Positions 1-8,456 of a stretch of 64,000 bases of DNA are shown here, piece by piece. The first letter of the stretch is position 1, and every line of letters begins with the position of its first letter. The translations under genes were made by a program, and so were the position numbers. The DNA is taken from the NCBI RefSeq assembly GCF_014196455.1, contig NZ_JACIDS010000001.1, positions 992,001 through 1,056,000 on the forward strand, read 5' to 3'. The stretch is from Kaistia hirudinis. Lineage in GTDB: Bacteria; Pseudomonadota; Alphaproteobacteria; Rhizobiales; Kaistiaceae. The notes beneath the pieces are model-generated. The model saw nothing but the letters and a program-made list of their open reading frames with translations, searched no databases and had not been told where the DNA came from.

Positions 1-1334
1 GTATTTCTACGCCCAATGAGCGGCAGCAGGCCGGCGAGCTCCGGCCCGTGGTCGAGGCCGGTCAGCGCCTGACGGAGCGGCATGAACAGCGCGCGCCCCT
101 TAGCGCCCGTCGCAGCCTTGACCGCATCGGTCCACTGCTTCCAGGTGTCCGCGCCGAAAGGCTCGCCGGGCAGCAGCGCGAGCGCGCTCTCGACGACGGG
201 ACGCGCCGCATCGTCGAGCGGCGGCATATCATCAAGCGGTCCGACGACCACGCGCCACCAGAGCGCCGCGTCGGAGAGGCGGACGAGATTGCCGCGCACC
301 GCATTCCAGAACGCCTCGCCGCCGCCGACGCCCAGCGCCGCCAGCCGCGCCTCGACGTCCGCATAGGACGCCGCATGCAGCAGCTTCGCATTCAGTCCGT
401 CGAGATCGGCGGGATCGAACCGCGCCGGCGCCTTCGACACCATTGAGAGGTCGAACTTCGCCGCCAGTTCGGCGAGGTCGCGCGCCGGCTCCACGGGCAG
501 CGAGGTTCCGATGAGCACGGCGAGCGACGCGACGGCCATCGGCTCGTAGCCGGCCTCGGCGAGCGAGGCGAGCGAGAGCGCGCCCGTGCGCTTCGACAGC
601 CCCTCCCCGCTCGCGGTCGTGAGCGTGTTGTGATGCGCGAAGGTCGGGACGGCGCCGCCGAGCGCCTCGAAGAGCTGGATCTGCACACCCGTATTCGTGA
701 CATGGTCGTCGCCGCGGATGATGTGCGTCACGCCCATCTCGATGTCGTCGACCACGGAAGGCAGCGTGTAGAGGAACGTGCCGTCCTCCCGGATCAGCAC
801 GGGATCGGAGAGCGAGGCGACCGTCACATGCTGCGGTCCGCGCACCAGATCATCCCAGCGCACCTCGCCCACGGTCTCGTCGAGGCGGAAGCGCCAGTGC
901 GGCCGGCGGCCTTCGGCCTCCAGCGCGGCGCGCTCGGCATCGGAAAGACGGAGCGCCGCGCGGTCGTAGACGGGCGGCAATCCGCGCGCCATCTGGCGCT
1001 TGCGCCGCCGCTCCAGCTCCTCGCCCGTCTCATAGGCCGGATAGAGCCGCCCAGAGGCCTTCAGCCGCTCGGCGGCCTCGGCATAGCGATCCGCGCGCAG
1101 CGACTGCCGCTCGAAGCGGTGCGGCGCGATGCCGAGCCAGGCGATGTCGCGCCGGATCGCATCGGCATATTCCTCGCGCGAGCGGCCCTGGTCGGTATCG
1201 TCGAGCCGCAGGATGAAGCTGCCGCCATGGCGCAGCGCGAACAGCCAGTTGAACAGCGCCGGGCGCGCATTGCCGATGTGCAGATAGCCGGTCGGCGACG
1301 GCGCGAAGCGAACGATGGGACGGGTGTTGGACAT
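1..1334 (-). CDS. gltX: Glutamate--tRNA ligase, 3' end cut by window edge
   Basis: Class I aminoacyl-tRNA synthetase that charges tRNA-Glu in the cytoplasm. The N-terminus carries the Rossmann-fold signature [12 protein letters not shown] (HIGN at residues 19-22). The KMSKS counterpart reads GLSKRTG at about residue 245. 444 codons are visible and the frame is still open at base 1, so only a short C-terminal piece is missing given the usual length of 440-480 residues. The ATG at 1334 starts the protein right before the conserved RFAPSPTG block. Many alphaproteobacteria carry two gltX paralogues, one of which may load tRNA-Gln for later transamidation. I cannot tell which paralogue this is. 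Confidence 0.95.
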   Translation of the reverse strand, partial: MSNTRPIVRFAPSPTGYLHIGNARPALFNWLFALRHGGSFILRLDDTDQGRSREEYADAIRRDIAWLGIAPHRFERQSLRADRYAEAAERLKASGRLYPAYETGEELERRRKRQMARGLPPVYDRAALRLSDAERAALEAEGRRPHWRFRLDETVGEVRWDDLVRGPQHVTVASLSDPVLIREDGTFLYTLPSVVDDIEMGVTHIIRGDDHVTNTGVQIQLFEALGGAVPTFAHHNTLTTASGEGLSKRTGALSLASLAEAGYEPMAVASLAVLIGTSLPVEPARDLAELAAKFDLSMVSKAPARFDPADLDGLNAKLLHAASYADVEARLAALGVGGGEAFWNAVRGNLVRLSDAALWWRVVVGPLDDMPPLDDAARPVVESALALLPGEPFGADTWKQWTDAVKAATGAKGRALFMPLRQALTGLDHGPELAGLLPLIGRRN

Positions 1335-1568
1335 GGCGAGGCTTTAGCGCTCCTCCGACGCCCCCGCAATCGCCCTCGCTCGATCCGCCGCACTTGCTCG
1401 ACTTGCGCGGGCAATTCGGCGATGCTACGCGCCAGCACCGCCCGATCAATGAAGGACGGCACGCCCGGCGGGATCGCGTGCCGGAGGGCCCGGTGAGCGG
1501 GATGCTCGCCGTGAGGGCGGCTGATCGGACAGGGCCGAGGTCGATCCCGCTCGATGGGGAGGGATGCC

Positions 1569-2177
1569 ATGACGCTTTCGGAAGAACAGGCTGCCCGGCT
1601 CGCGATCCGCGAGCTCGTCGAGAACTGGGCCGTTTGGCGAGACGCCGGCGACTGGGACCGCTTCGCGACGCTCTGGCACGATGACGGGCGCATGATGGCG
1701 ACGTGGTTCCAGGGGCCAGCCGCCGACTTCATCGCGGTGAGCCGGCTCGGCTTCGAACGCGGCGTGCGCATTCTCCACTTCCTCGGCGGCAGCTCGATCG
1801 ATGTTGCGGTTACGCGGGCGATCGCGCAGACCAAGATGACGATCAGCCAACGCGCCGCCGTCGAGGGCACGGAATGCGACGTCGTCTGCACCGGCCGCTT
1901 CTACGACTTTCTCGAGCAACGCGACGGCCGCTGGGGGCTCGTGCTGCGCCAGCCGATCTACGAGAAGGACCGGATCGACCCGGTCGATCCGTCGGTGGCC
2001 GTGCAGCTCGATCGCCAGTTGCTGCACGCCTTTCCGGCGGGCTACCGGCATCTAGCCTATCTGCAGACGGCGATCGGATATGAGGTGAAGCGCGACATGC
2101 CAGGGCTCGTCGGCCCCGAGGTCGAGGCGCTCTACGCGCGTGGCGCCGCCTGGCTCGCAGGCGGACCGGCGGACTGA
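1569..2177 (+). CDS. SnoaL-like / NTF2-fold family protein
   Basis: A 202-residue protein resembling the SnoaL_4 (NTF2-like) family. It opens with a helix leading into a WAVWRDAGDWDRF...WHDDG pattern, typical of the alpha+beta barrel used by small dehydratases, isomerases and hydroxylase subunits. The ATG at 1569 is preferred over the in-frame ATG at 1554 because a GGGGAGGG ribosome-binding site lies five bases before it and overlaps the upstream codon. It stands alone between divergent gltX and the convergent helicase gene, so context gives no substrate. The enzymatic role is unknown; some members are non-catalytic. Confidence 0.75.
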   Translation: MTLSEEQAARLAIRELVENWAVWRDAGDWDRFATLWHDDGRMMATWFQGPAADFIAVSRLGFERGVRILHFLGGSSIDVAVTRAIAQTKMTISQRAAVEGTECDVVCTGRFYDFLEQRDGRWGLVLRQPIYEKDRIDPVDPSVAVQLDRQLLHAFPAGYRHLAYLQTAIGYEVKRDMPGLVGPEVEALYARGAAWLAGGPAD

Positions 2178-2187
2178 AGGAGCGAGC

Positions 2188-3282
2188 CTACCGCACGATC
2201 GTGATGCGCTTCGCGGCGCGCGTGATGCCGGTGTAGAGCCAGCGGTCGCGGTGCTCGCGGAAGGCGTAGCTTTCGTCGAAGAGCACGACGTCGTCCCATT
2301 GCGAGCCCTGCGACTTGTGCACGGTCAGGGCGTAGCCATAGTCGAACTCGTCGGAATTGCGCCGCTGCGGATAGGAGAGGCTCTCGCCGCCATCCTCGAA
2401 GAAGGCCGGGTGAATGCCCGCCTTCACGGTTTTCGCGCCGGGCTCGTCCTCCGGCACGATGTCCATGCGAAGCAGGCTGCGCTTCGGCGAGGTCAGACGC
2501 TTGACCGTCCAGGTGCCGCCATTCAGCAGCCCTTTCTGCTTGTCGTTGCGCAGGCACACGAGCTTGTCGCCGACGGCGGGCATCGGCGAGAGCAGGCCTT
2601 TCAGCTCGCGGATGCGCTGGTTATAGGCGCGGCGCGTCTTGTTGGTGCCGACAAGGACCTGGTCCGTCGCCAGGATCTGCTCCGCATCGATCTCGCGGCG
2701 CTGGATGACGCGGCTCTCGCCATATTCGCCATAGTCGACCGGCTCGCCGGCGCGCACGGCCATGGAGAGGCGGATGATCGGGTTGTCCTGCGCCTGCCGA
2801 TGGACCTCCGTCAGCATGTGATCGGGCTCGGTCTCCGTGAAGAAGCCGCCGCCCTTGACGGGGGGAAGCTGCGCCGGATCGCCGAGAACCAGCACGGGCG
2901 TGCCGAAGGACAGGAGATCGCGGCCGAGCTCCTCGTCGACCATCGAACACTCGTCGATGATGATGAGATCCGCCTTGGAGGCCGCGCTTTCGTGATTGAT
3001 GGCGAAGACCGGCTGCTCCTCATCCTCGCCGGCGCGCGGACGATAGATCAGGCTGTGGATCGTGCCGGCGCCCTCGCAGCCCTTGGTGCGCAGGACATGC
3101 GCCGCCTTGCCGGTATAGGCCGCGAAGGCGACCGTGCCGTCTATGCCTTCGGCGAGGTGGCGGGCGAGCGTCGTCTTGCCCGTTCCGGCATAGCCGAACA
3201 GGCGAAAGACGGGCCTGTCGCCCCGGCGCAACCAGTCGGCGACGGCCGTGAGAGCGTCTTCCTGTTGCGGCGACCAGTGCAT
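2188..3282 (-). CDS. ATP-dependent RecD-like DNA helicase
   Basis: A 364-residue superfamily 1 helicase related to RecD2 and Dda. Walker A is GYAGTGKTT (residues 30-38), Walker B is IIIDECSMV (about 107-115), followed by GDPAQLPPV. The C-terminal UvrD-like half has the TVHKSQGSQW motif and ends with YTGITRAAKR. The ATG at 3282 is chosen because GGGAGA lies just upstream; an in-frame start at 3363 would add 27 residues without family similarity. It is shorter than full RecD2 because it lacks the long N-terminal extension. The expected role is 5'-3' unwinding in repair or replication restart. A perfect inverted repeat at 3376-3397 lies upstream. Confidence 0.88.
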   Translation of the reverse strand: MHWSPQQEDALTAVADWLRRGDRPVFRLFGYAGTGKTTLARHLAEGIDGTVAFAAYTGKAAHVLRTKGCEGAGTIHSLIYRPRAGEDEEQPVFAINHESAASKADLIIIDECSMVDEELGRDLLSFGTPVLVLGDPAQLPPVKGGGFFTETEPDHMLTEVHRQAQDNPIIRLSMAVRAGEPVDYGEYGESRVIQRREIDAEQILATDQVLVGTNKTRRAYNQRIRELKGLLSPMPAVGDKLVCLRNDKQKGLLNGGTWTVKRLTSPKRSLLRMDIVPEDEPGAKTVKAGIHPAFFEDGGESLSYPQRRNSDEFDYGYALTVHKSQGSQWDDVVLFDESYAFREHRDRWLYTGITRAAKRITIVR

Positions 3283-3693
3283 GCAATCTCCCGTACGCGC
3301 TTGCGCGATTCGCTCGTGTGGTCCGGTCACGGTTTCATAGCGAACTCGCCGCGTCGGTAACATGCGAAGCGCGAGAATGTGATATTTCGATCACATTTCT
3401 CCGGATCAAACGCCGCTCGCCGCAATTTTCCTTGGTCTGCCTTGGTTTGGGCCCTTCCGCCCCGCACAGAGGCCGTGACGCAAGTGTCGCATGACTGCGA
3501 ACCGGCAGCGTTTCGATGACGCTGTGGCGGTTTTGTCATTGCGGCATAAGGAGAAAGAAACGACTAAGAGCGCAATATTTCATTGACCGTGTATCGACGC
3601 CGGGACCGACCAGTCCAGGGCAAGGATAACGCGGTCGTCGGGCTCCGGCGGCTCTTCCGGAGCGTTCCCGCAGGATGTTGAAAGGGTAAGGCT
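3283..3693. other. Intergenic region between divergent helicase and transpeptidase genes
   Basis: About 410 bases separate two divergent genes. The stretch is visibly richer in A and T than its surroundings, as expected for a two-way promoter region. It contains the inverted repeat listed at 3376-3397. I see no convincing small gene: the short open frames here lack a good ribosome-binding site or family similarity. Confidence 0.6.
3376..3397. promoter_or_regulatory. Perfect 8-bp inverted repeat, candidate operator
   Basis: The arms AATGTGAT and ATCACATT flank a six-base loop, 94 bases upstream of the helicase start. The core looks like a CRP half-site pair (TGTGA...TCACA), but the half-sites are separated by eight bases rather than the six of the CRP consensus. 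It is therefore probably the site of another dimeric regulator. The binding protein is unknown. Confidence 0.4.
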
Positions 3694-4524
3694 TTGACCG
3701 AGACGAAGCCTCAGGCAGCGACGGGAAGGCTCAGCCGTCGTGCATTCATGATCGGAATGCCGGTCGTTCTGGCGGGTTGCCAGACGGCTGGTCAATCGTC
3801 GATGTCGGCACAGCCGGTCGGCGCGCCGATCATCGATCAGAGCTATCGGCAGATGTATGCCGCGATCGACACGGAGCCGTTCCCGGTTCCGGCCGTGGAC
3901 CTGAGCAAGATTGATCCGCAGTTCTTCCGCCAGGTGGTGCAGCTGCCGCCGGGGTTGGTTGCGGAGCCGGGAACGCTCGTCATCGATCCCCCGAACCATT
4001 TCCTGTACCTCGTGTTCGAGAACGGCACGGCGATCCGCTACGGCGTCGGCGTCGGCCGCCAGGGTTTTGCGTGGTCGGGCGACGCGACCATTCAGGCCAA
4101 GCGCGAATGGCCGAAGTGGCATCCGCCGAAGGAGATGATGGCCCGCGATCCCGAAGCGGCCAAGTGGCCCGACGGCATGCCCGGCGGCCCCGGCAACCCG
4201 CTCGGCGCCCGCGCCATGTACCTCTACCAGGGCAAGGTCGACACGCTCTATCGCATCCACGGCACGACGCAGCCCTGGTCGATCGGCAAGTCGCTCTCCT
4301 CGGGCTGCATCCGCCTGATCAATCAGGACATCATCGATCTCTACAGCCGCGTCCCGATCGGCACGCGCGTCACCGTCCTCGGCGACGCGCAGCCCGATCC
4401 GAATGCGGTGTTCAATTCGCATGGCGGCGCCGTTCCCGATCCGCAGCCGCCGGCGCGCACCTCGAGCTACAACAATGGCGGCGGCGCGTATGCGCCGATG
4501 CCGCCGTCCGGCGTGCCGGGCTGA
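3694..4524 (+). CDS. L,D-transpeptidase (YkuD family), Tat-exported lipoprotein
   Basis: A 276-residue envelope enzyme expected to form 3-3 peptidoglycan cross-links or attach proteins to peptidoglycan. The N-terminus has a twin-arginine motif SRRAF (Arg15-Arg16), a short hydrophobic stretch and a lipobox VLAGC, so Cys29 is likely lipid-modified after Tat export. The YkuD catalytic block has His189 in RIHGTT and the nucleophile Cys205 in SSGCIRL. The C-terminal 40 residues are rich in Pro, Gly and Ala. A TTG start is used; an ATG 18 codons later would destroy the Tat motif. A strong terminator follows at 4548-4575. Confidence 0.92.
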   Translation: MTETKPQAATGRLSRRAFMIGMPVVLAGCQTAGQSSMSAQPVGAPIIDQSYRQMYAAIDTEPFPVPAVDLSKIDPQFFRQVVQLPPGLVAEPGTLVIDPPNHFLYLVFENGTAIRYGVGVGRQGFAWSGDATIQAKREWPKWHPPKEMMARDPEAAKWPDGMPGGPGNPLGARAMYLYQGKVDTLYRIHGTTQPWSIGKSLSSGCIRLINQDIIDLYSRVPIGTRVTVLGDAQPDPNAVFNSHGGAVPDPQPPARTSSYNNGGGAYAPMPPSGVPG

Positions 4525-4547
4525 ACCGGACCTTCTGGTCTTCGACG

Positions 4548-4575
4548 AAAGGGCTCCCTCGCGGGGGCCCTTTTT
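4548..4575 (+). terminator. Rho-independent terminator of the L,D-transpeptidase gene
   Basis: A GC-rich stem (AGGGCTCCC pairing with GGGGGCCCT around a short loop) is followed directly by TTTTTG, about 25 bases after the stop codon. Reading through would enter the antiporter gene. Confidence 0.85.
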
Positions 4576-4681
4576 GTTTGTCCAGAGCGCCAATGAAATG
4601 CGAAGAATGAGCGGCAAGGACTTGTTTGGCCATATTTTTCCGCCAAATTAGACGGGTCGCTCCTCCCAGCCGGATTGAAAT

Positions 4682-6556
4682 GTGCCGCATTACACGCCAC
4701 TGATCGCAACCATCGTCGTCGGATTGGTCCTCGCCTTCATTTTTGGCGTCATAGCGCAGCGGCTGCGCATTTCTCCCCTGGTCGGATATCTCCTCGCCGG
4801 CGTCGCCGCCGGCCCCTTCACGCCAGGCTTCGTCGCAGACCAGAATCTCGCCAATGAACTGGCCGAGATCGGCGTGATCCTGCTGATGTTCGGCGTCGGC
4901 CTGCACTTCTCGCTCAAGGACCTCATGTCCGTGAAGGCGATCGCGGTGCCCGGCGCGATCGTGCAGATCTCCGTCGCGACCGTGCTGGGCATGGGGCTCG
5001 GCTGGGTGGTCGGCTGGCCGCTTGCCGGCGGCTTCGTGTTCGGCCTCGCCCTCTCCGTGGCCTCGACGGTGGTTCTGCTGCGCGCGCTGCAGGAGCGGCG
5101 GCTGGTCGAGACGGATCGCGGCCGCATCGCCGTCGGCTGGCTGATCGTCGAAGACCTCGCCATGGTCCTGGCCCTGGTGCTGCTGCCGGCGCTGGCCGAG
5201 ATCCTGACGGGCGGTGCCGCCACGGGATCGGGCCTCGCGGCGCAGAGCGGATATGGCCTGCTCGGGATCCTGGCGATCACGATCGGCAAGGTGGCCGCCT
5301 TCGTCGCGCTGATGCTGATCGTCGGCCGCCGCGTCATCCCCTGGGCGCTGCACTACATCGCCCACACCGGCTCGCGCGAATTGTTCCGCCTCGCCGTTCT
5401 CGCCATCGCGCTCGGTGTCGCCTTCGGCGCTGCCACGTTGTTCGGCGTCTCCTTCGCGCTCGGCGCCTTCTTCGCGGGCATGATCCTCTCGGAATCGCCG
5501 CTGTCGCAGCGCGCTGCCGAAGAAACGCTGCCGCTGCGCGATGCGTTCGCGGTGCTGTTCTTCGTCTCGGTCGGCATGCTGTTCAACCCGTCGATCGTGC
5601 TGCGCGAGCCGCTGCTGCTCATCGCCACGCTCGGCATCATCCTGATCGGCAAGTCGATCGCCGCCTATCTCATTGTCCGCGCCTTCGGCCACCCGAAGTC
5701 CACCGCGCTGACGATCTCGGCCAGCCTTGCGCAGATCGGCGAATTCTCGTTCATCCTCGCCGCGCTCGGCGCCGATCTCGGGCTGATCAACGAGACGGCC
5801 CGCGACCTGATCCTCGCCGGCGCGATCCTCTCGATCCTCTTGAACCCGCTGATGTTCGCCGCGGCGAAACGCCTGTTCCAGCGCACGGACGAGGCGAAGA
5901 AGGTGACGCCCACGGTCGCCCCCTCCTCGCCGGAGCAGCCGGCGATCATTGCGGATGACGAGAGCGGGTTGAAGCCGACCAGCCAGACCGGACACAGCAT
6001 CGTCGTCGGCTACGGCCGGGTCGGGCGGATCGTCACGGAGGGGCTGCGCGACAAGGGCCTGCCCTATCTCGTCATGGAGAACGGCACCCAGCGCGCGAAG
6101 GAACTTCGAGAAGCCGGCATCGAGGTGATCGTCGGCAATGCCGTCGAGGACGATGTGCTCGCCGCGGCCAATCCCGTCGGCGCCCGGCATCTCCTCGTCG
6201 CCATTCCCGAGGCGTTCGAGGCTGGTCAGATCGTCGAGAAAGCCCGCGCGCTCAATCCCGACATCGAGATCATCGCGCGTGGCCGCACCGATGCGGAGGT
6301 CGAGCACCTCATCGGCCACGGCGCCAATCTGGCGATCATGGGTGAGCGGGAGATCGCGCTCGGCATGCTGGCGAGCGTCAACGCGATCGAGGCGCATCAT
6401 GCGGACGAGACGGCTTCATCGAAGCCGCCCGAGACGCCCGCCGCGAGCGCCCCGTCCGAGGGCGCATCGGAAGCCGCTTTGCCGACTGCGGACCCGGCAT
6501 CGGAGTCGACCGATCAGCCGCCAGCCGAACGGCACGACGGCGCGACCGCGGCGTAG
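4682..6556 (+). CDS. ybaL: CPA2-family cation:proton antiporter, YbaL/KefB type
   Basis: A 624-residue inner-membrane antiporter. The first ~390 residues form the Na_H_Exchanger domain with about 12 hydrophobic segments, starting PHYTPLIATIVVGLVLAF, closely like YbaL. A cytoplasmic TrkA-N/RCK domain follows from about residue 438 (VVGYGRVGRIV, a Rossmann nucleotide-binding glycine motif) and covers ENGTQRAKELREAG. The last ~60 residues are a low-complexity Ala/Pro/Ser/Glu tail not found in E. coli YbaL. The GTG start at 4682 gives the best match to the family N-terminus. The likely role is K+ or Na+ for H+ exchange in pH or electrophile stress, gated by a nucleotide bound to the RCK domain. 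Confidence 0.92.
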   Translation: MPHYTPLIATIVVGLVLAFIFGVIAQRLRISPLVGYLLAGVAAGPFTPGFVADQNLANELAEIGVILLMFGVGLHFSLKDLMSVKAIAVPGAIVQISVATVLGMGLGWVVGWPLAGGFVFGLALSVASTVVLLRALQERRLVETDRGRIAVGWLIVEDLAMVLALVLLPALAEILTGGAATGSGLAAQSGYGLLGILAITIGKVAAFVALMLIVGRRVIPWALHYIAHTGSRELFRLAVLAIALGVAFGAATLFGVSFALGAFFAGMILSESPLSQRAAEETLPLRDAFAVLFFVSVGMLFNPSIVLREPLLLIATLGIILIGKSIAAYLIVRAFGHPKSTALTISASLAQIGEFSFILAALGADLGLINETARDLILAGAILSILLNPLMFAAAKRLFQRTDEAKKVTPTVAPSSPEQPAIIADDESGLKPTSQTGHSIVVGYGRVGRIVTEGLRDKGLPYLVMENGTQRAKELREAGIEVIVGNAVEDDVLAAANPVGARHLLVAIPEAFEAGQIVEKARALNPDIEIIARGRTDAEVEHLIGHGANLAIMGEREIALGMLASVNAIEAHHADETASSKPPETPAASAPSEGASEAALPTADPASESTDQPPAERHDGATAA

Positions 6557-6582
6557 AACGTTCGCACGTTCGTGAGGATCAC

Positions 6583-6601
6583 GAGCCGGCCCTTCCGGCT
6601 C
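6583..6601. terminator. Stem-loop between convergent antiporter and dioxygenase genes
   Basis: Seven-base perfect arms GAGCCGG and CCGGCTC enclose a five-base loop in the 55-base gap between two convergent genes. It lacks a T-run on either side, so it may be a bidirectional weak terminator or an mRNA 3' end protector. Confidence 0.45.
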
Positions 6602-6611
6602 GCGATCGACC

Positions 6612-7403
6612 TTATCCGAACCGGTACATGTCCATCGAGAGCGTTCCATATTCGTAGGAATTATGGATGCGCTCTCCCTTCACGCCCTGCCCGGCCGCGC
6701 CGAGCGCGACGAAGAACGGCATGAAATGGTCGTCCTCCGGATGCGCCATCACGGCATGGGGCGCATGCTCGCGATAATGGACCAAGCCGTCCGTGTCGCC
6801 CTCGGCGGCGTGCGCGGCGATCCAGTCGGAGAACTCGCGCGCCCAGCCTTCCGTCGGCGCATCGACCGGCGCCATACCGCCGGCGCGAAAGACCGAGCGG
6901 AGATTATGGGTCGCGGCACCGGTCCCGATCACGAGAATGTCCTGTTCGCGCAGCGCCGCGAGGGCCTGCCCGAGCGCGAAGTGCCAGGCGGCGTCGCGGT
7001 GCGGCTGGACCGAGAGCTGGACCAGCGGGACATCGGCATGCGGCCAGATCAGCGAGAGCGGGACCCAGGTGCCGTGATCGAAGCCGCGATGCGCCGCGAT
7101 CGTCACCGGCAGGCCCGCCTTCCGCAGCGCGTCCGCGACCTCGTCTGCGACAGCGGCATCGCCCGGCGCAGGATAGACGATCTCATAGAGCGGCCGCGGA
7201 AAACCGCGGAAATCATAGATCATCTCGGGGTGTGCGTCGGAGACGACAACCGGCGCGTCGGTCTCGAAATGCGCCGACACGACCACGACGGCCCGCGGCT
7301 TTGCGATGGAAGCGCCGAGATCGACCAGGAAACGATGGGCCGGCGTATCCATCAGCGCCAGCATCGGCGAACCGTGCGACAGGAAATAGGTGGGAAGGGA
7401 CAT
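6612..7403 (-). CDS. Class III extradiol ring-cleavage dioxygenase, DODA/YgiD type
   Basis: A 263-residue member of the LigB superfamily, like 4,5-DOPA extradiol dioxygenase and E. coli YgiD. Conserved blocks are FLSHGSPM (metal-ligand His10), VVVSAHFET, and HRGFDHGTWVPL followed by VPLVQLSV. The metal is expected to be Fe(II) or Zn(II). The substrate is a catechol-type ring, but its identity cannot be read from sequence. Length matches the family. The ATG at 7403 is preceded by AGGAGGC-like bases. It lies downstream of a TetR regulator on the same strand, 89 bases away, so the two could share transcription. Confidence 0.88.
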   Translation of the reverse strand: MSLPTYFLSHGSPMLALMDTPAHRFLVDLGASIAKPRAVVVVSAHFETDAPVVVSDAHPEMIYDFRGFPRPLYEIVYPAPGDAAVADEVADALRKAGLPVTIAAHRGFDHGTWVPLSLIWPHADVPLVQLSVQPHRDAAWHFALGQALAALREQDILVIGTGAATHNLRSVFRAGGMAPVDAPTEGWAREFSDWIAAHAAEGDTDGLVHYREHAPHAVMAHPEDDHFMPFFVALGAAGQGVKGERIHNSYEYGTLSMDMYRFG

Positions 7404-7492
7404 GGAAGCCTCCTTGGCTCGCCTCCAAGATAGGCTTGCAGATCATGCACGATAAGTTGATCGATTCAGCACGCAGCGTTCAACCAGCTTGA

Positions 7493-8125
7493 TCAATCGC
7501 GGCGAAGACTGGCCTTGATCAGCCGATCCGCGACCGCCGCCAGCGAGCGGGACGGTCCGCCCTCGCCGAAGAGCTGGCCCGAAACATAGGCGCCTTCGAC
7601 GAGCAGCAGCAGGCCATCGCCGAGCTCTTCGGGATCGACGGCTCCCATGGCGGCGGCGAATTCGGTCAGCCGCTGGCGCAGCGCGCGCTTGTTGGCCTCG
7701 GCGACCTGGCGCGCCGGATTGGCGGGGTCGGGATATTCGACGGCCGCATTGGTCATGCCGCAGCCGCGATAGCCGGCGCGCTGAGCCCGCTCGCCGGTGC
7801 GCCGCAGGAAGGCGAGCAGCCGCTCGCGCGGATTATCCGAGCCCGACCCGTCCAGCGCCGCCTCGAAGCGGTGCCAGAAATCGGCATCGTATTCGCGCAT
7901 ATAGGCAGCGGCGAGCTCATCCTTGGATGCGAAGGCGCGATAAAGGCTCGGCTTGGTGACGCCGGCGCGCGCTACGATCTCGTCGACGCCGACAGCCCGG
8001 ATACCTTCGCGATAGAACAGATCGCTCGCCGTCCCGAGAATGCGCTCGGCCGCGCGCGGCTTCGCGGCTTCGGCAGGCTTCGCCTCGGGCTGCACCGGCA
8101 TGCTCGGACTCGCTCTATCGGTCAT
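7493..8125 (-). CDS. TetR/AcrR family transcriptional regulator
   Basis: A 210-residue regulator with an N-terminal helix-turn-helix domain at about residues 25-72 (AERILGTASDLFYREGIRAV, then ARAGVTKPSLYRAFASKDEL), followed by an all-helical ligand domain. The first ~22 residues are a Pro/Ala-rich extension. An operator-like sequence at 8154-8178 lies 29 bases upstream of its start, and a near-identical copy overlaps the start codon of the MFS transporter at 9697. This suggests it represses both its own gene and that transporter. The ligand is unknown. Confidence 0.92.
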   Translation of the reverse strand: MTDRASPSMPVQPEAKPAEAAKPRAAERILGTASDLFYREGIRAVGVDEIVARAGVTKPSLYRAFASKDELAAAYMREYDADFWHRFEAALDGSGSDNPRERLLAFLRRTGERAQRAGYRGCGMTNAAVEYPDPANPARQVAEANKRALRQRLTEFAAAMGAVDPEELGDGLLLLVEGAYVSGQLFGEGGPSRSLAAVADRLIKASLRRD

Positions 8126-8153
8126 GTCGCCAACCGGAATGAATGAGGATCGG

Positions 8154-8178
8154 GATGCTACGGAACGGTCAGTAACAT
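8154..8178. promoter_or_regulatory. TetR operator-like sequence, left copy
   Basis: The core ACGGAACGGTCAGTAACAT recurs exactly at 9680-9698; the full 25-base unit has one mismatch. TetR-family operators often contain such a CGGTCAGT / ACTGACCG core. It sits upstream of the TetR gene, where autorepression is expected. Confidence 0.6.
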
Positions 8179-8456
8179 CAATATAGTCGATCGCGGTCCC
8201 TTCGACCAGAGCGCCGCCGGCAGCGCGCGACGATCATGCGCGCCCGCCCACGACCGGCGAGGCCTGGCAGCGCATCAATGACATAGCGACACCCTTTAAG
8301 ATTGCATGAACTCATCAGTGCAATTGCCTTCAGTTTTTCCTTCGACCAAAGCATAGACAGTTCACGGTTGCGAGCATTCGGCGCCATTGCCAGTGATTGA
8401 GGAAGGTACTAGGGTGACGAAGATTAGAACTGCGTGCGTCCAGGGGGAGGATTGTC
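8179..8456. other. Intergenic stretch at left end of inserted segment
   Basis: About 280 bases between the left operator copy and the methyltransferase start. Base use is more mixed and AT-richer than neighbouring core genes. Short frames exist on the minus strand but have no recognisable product. A good GGGGGAGG ribosome-binding site for the next gene lies at its right end. Confidence 0.5.

Noticed and set aside
3376-3397. CRP binding site
   Set aside because: Half-sites match but are eight bases apart instead of six, so a CRP assignment is not supported; kept only as an unnamed inverted repeat.
4412-6400. 662-residue open frame antisense to the YbaL-type antiporter
   Set aside because: Composition is Arg/Asp/Gln-rich without any motif, a typical shadow of a GC-rich membrane protein gene.
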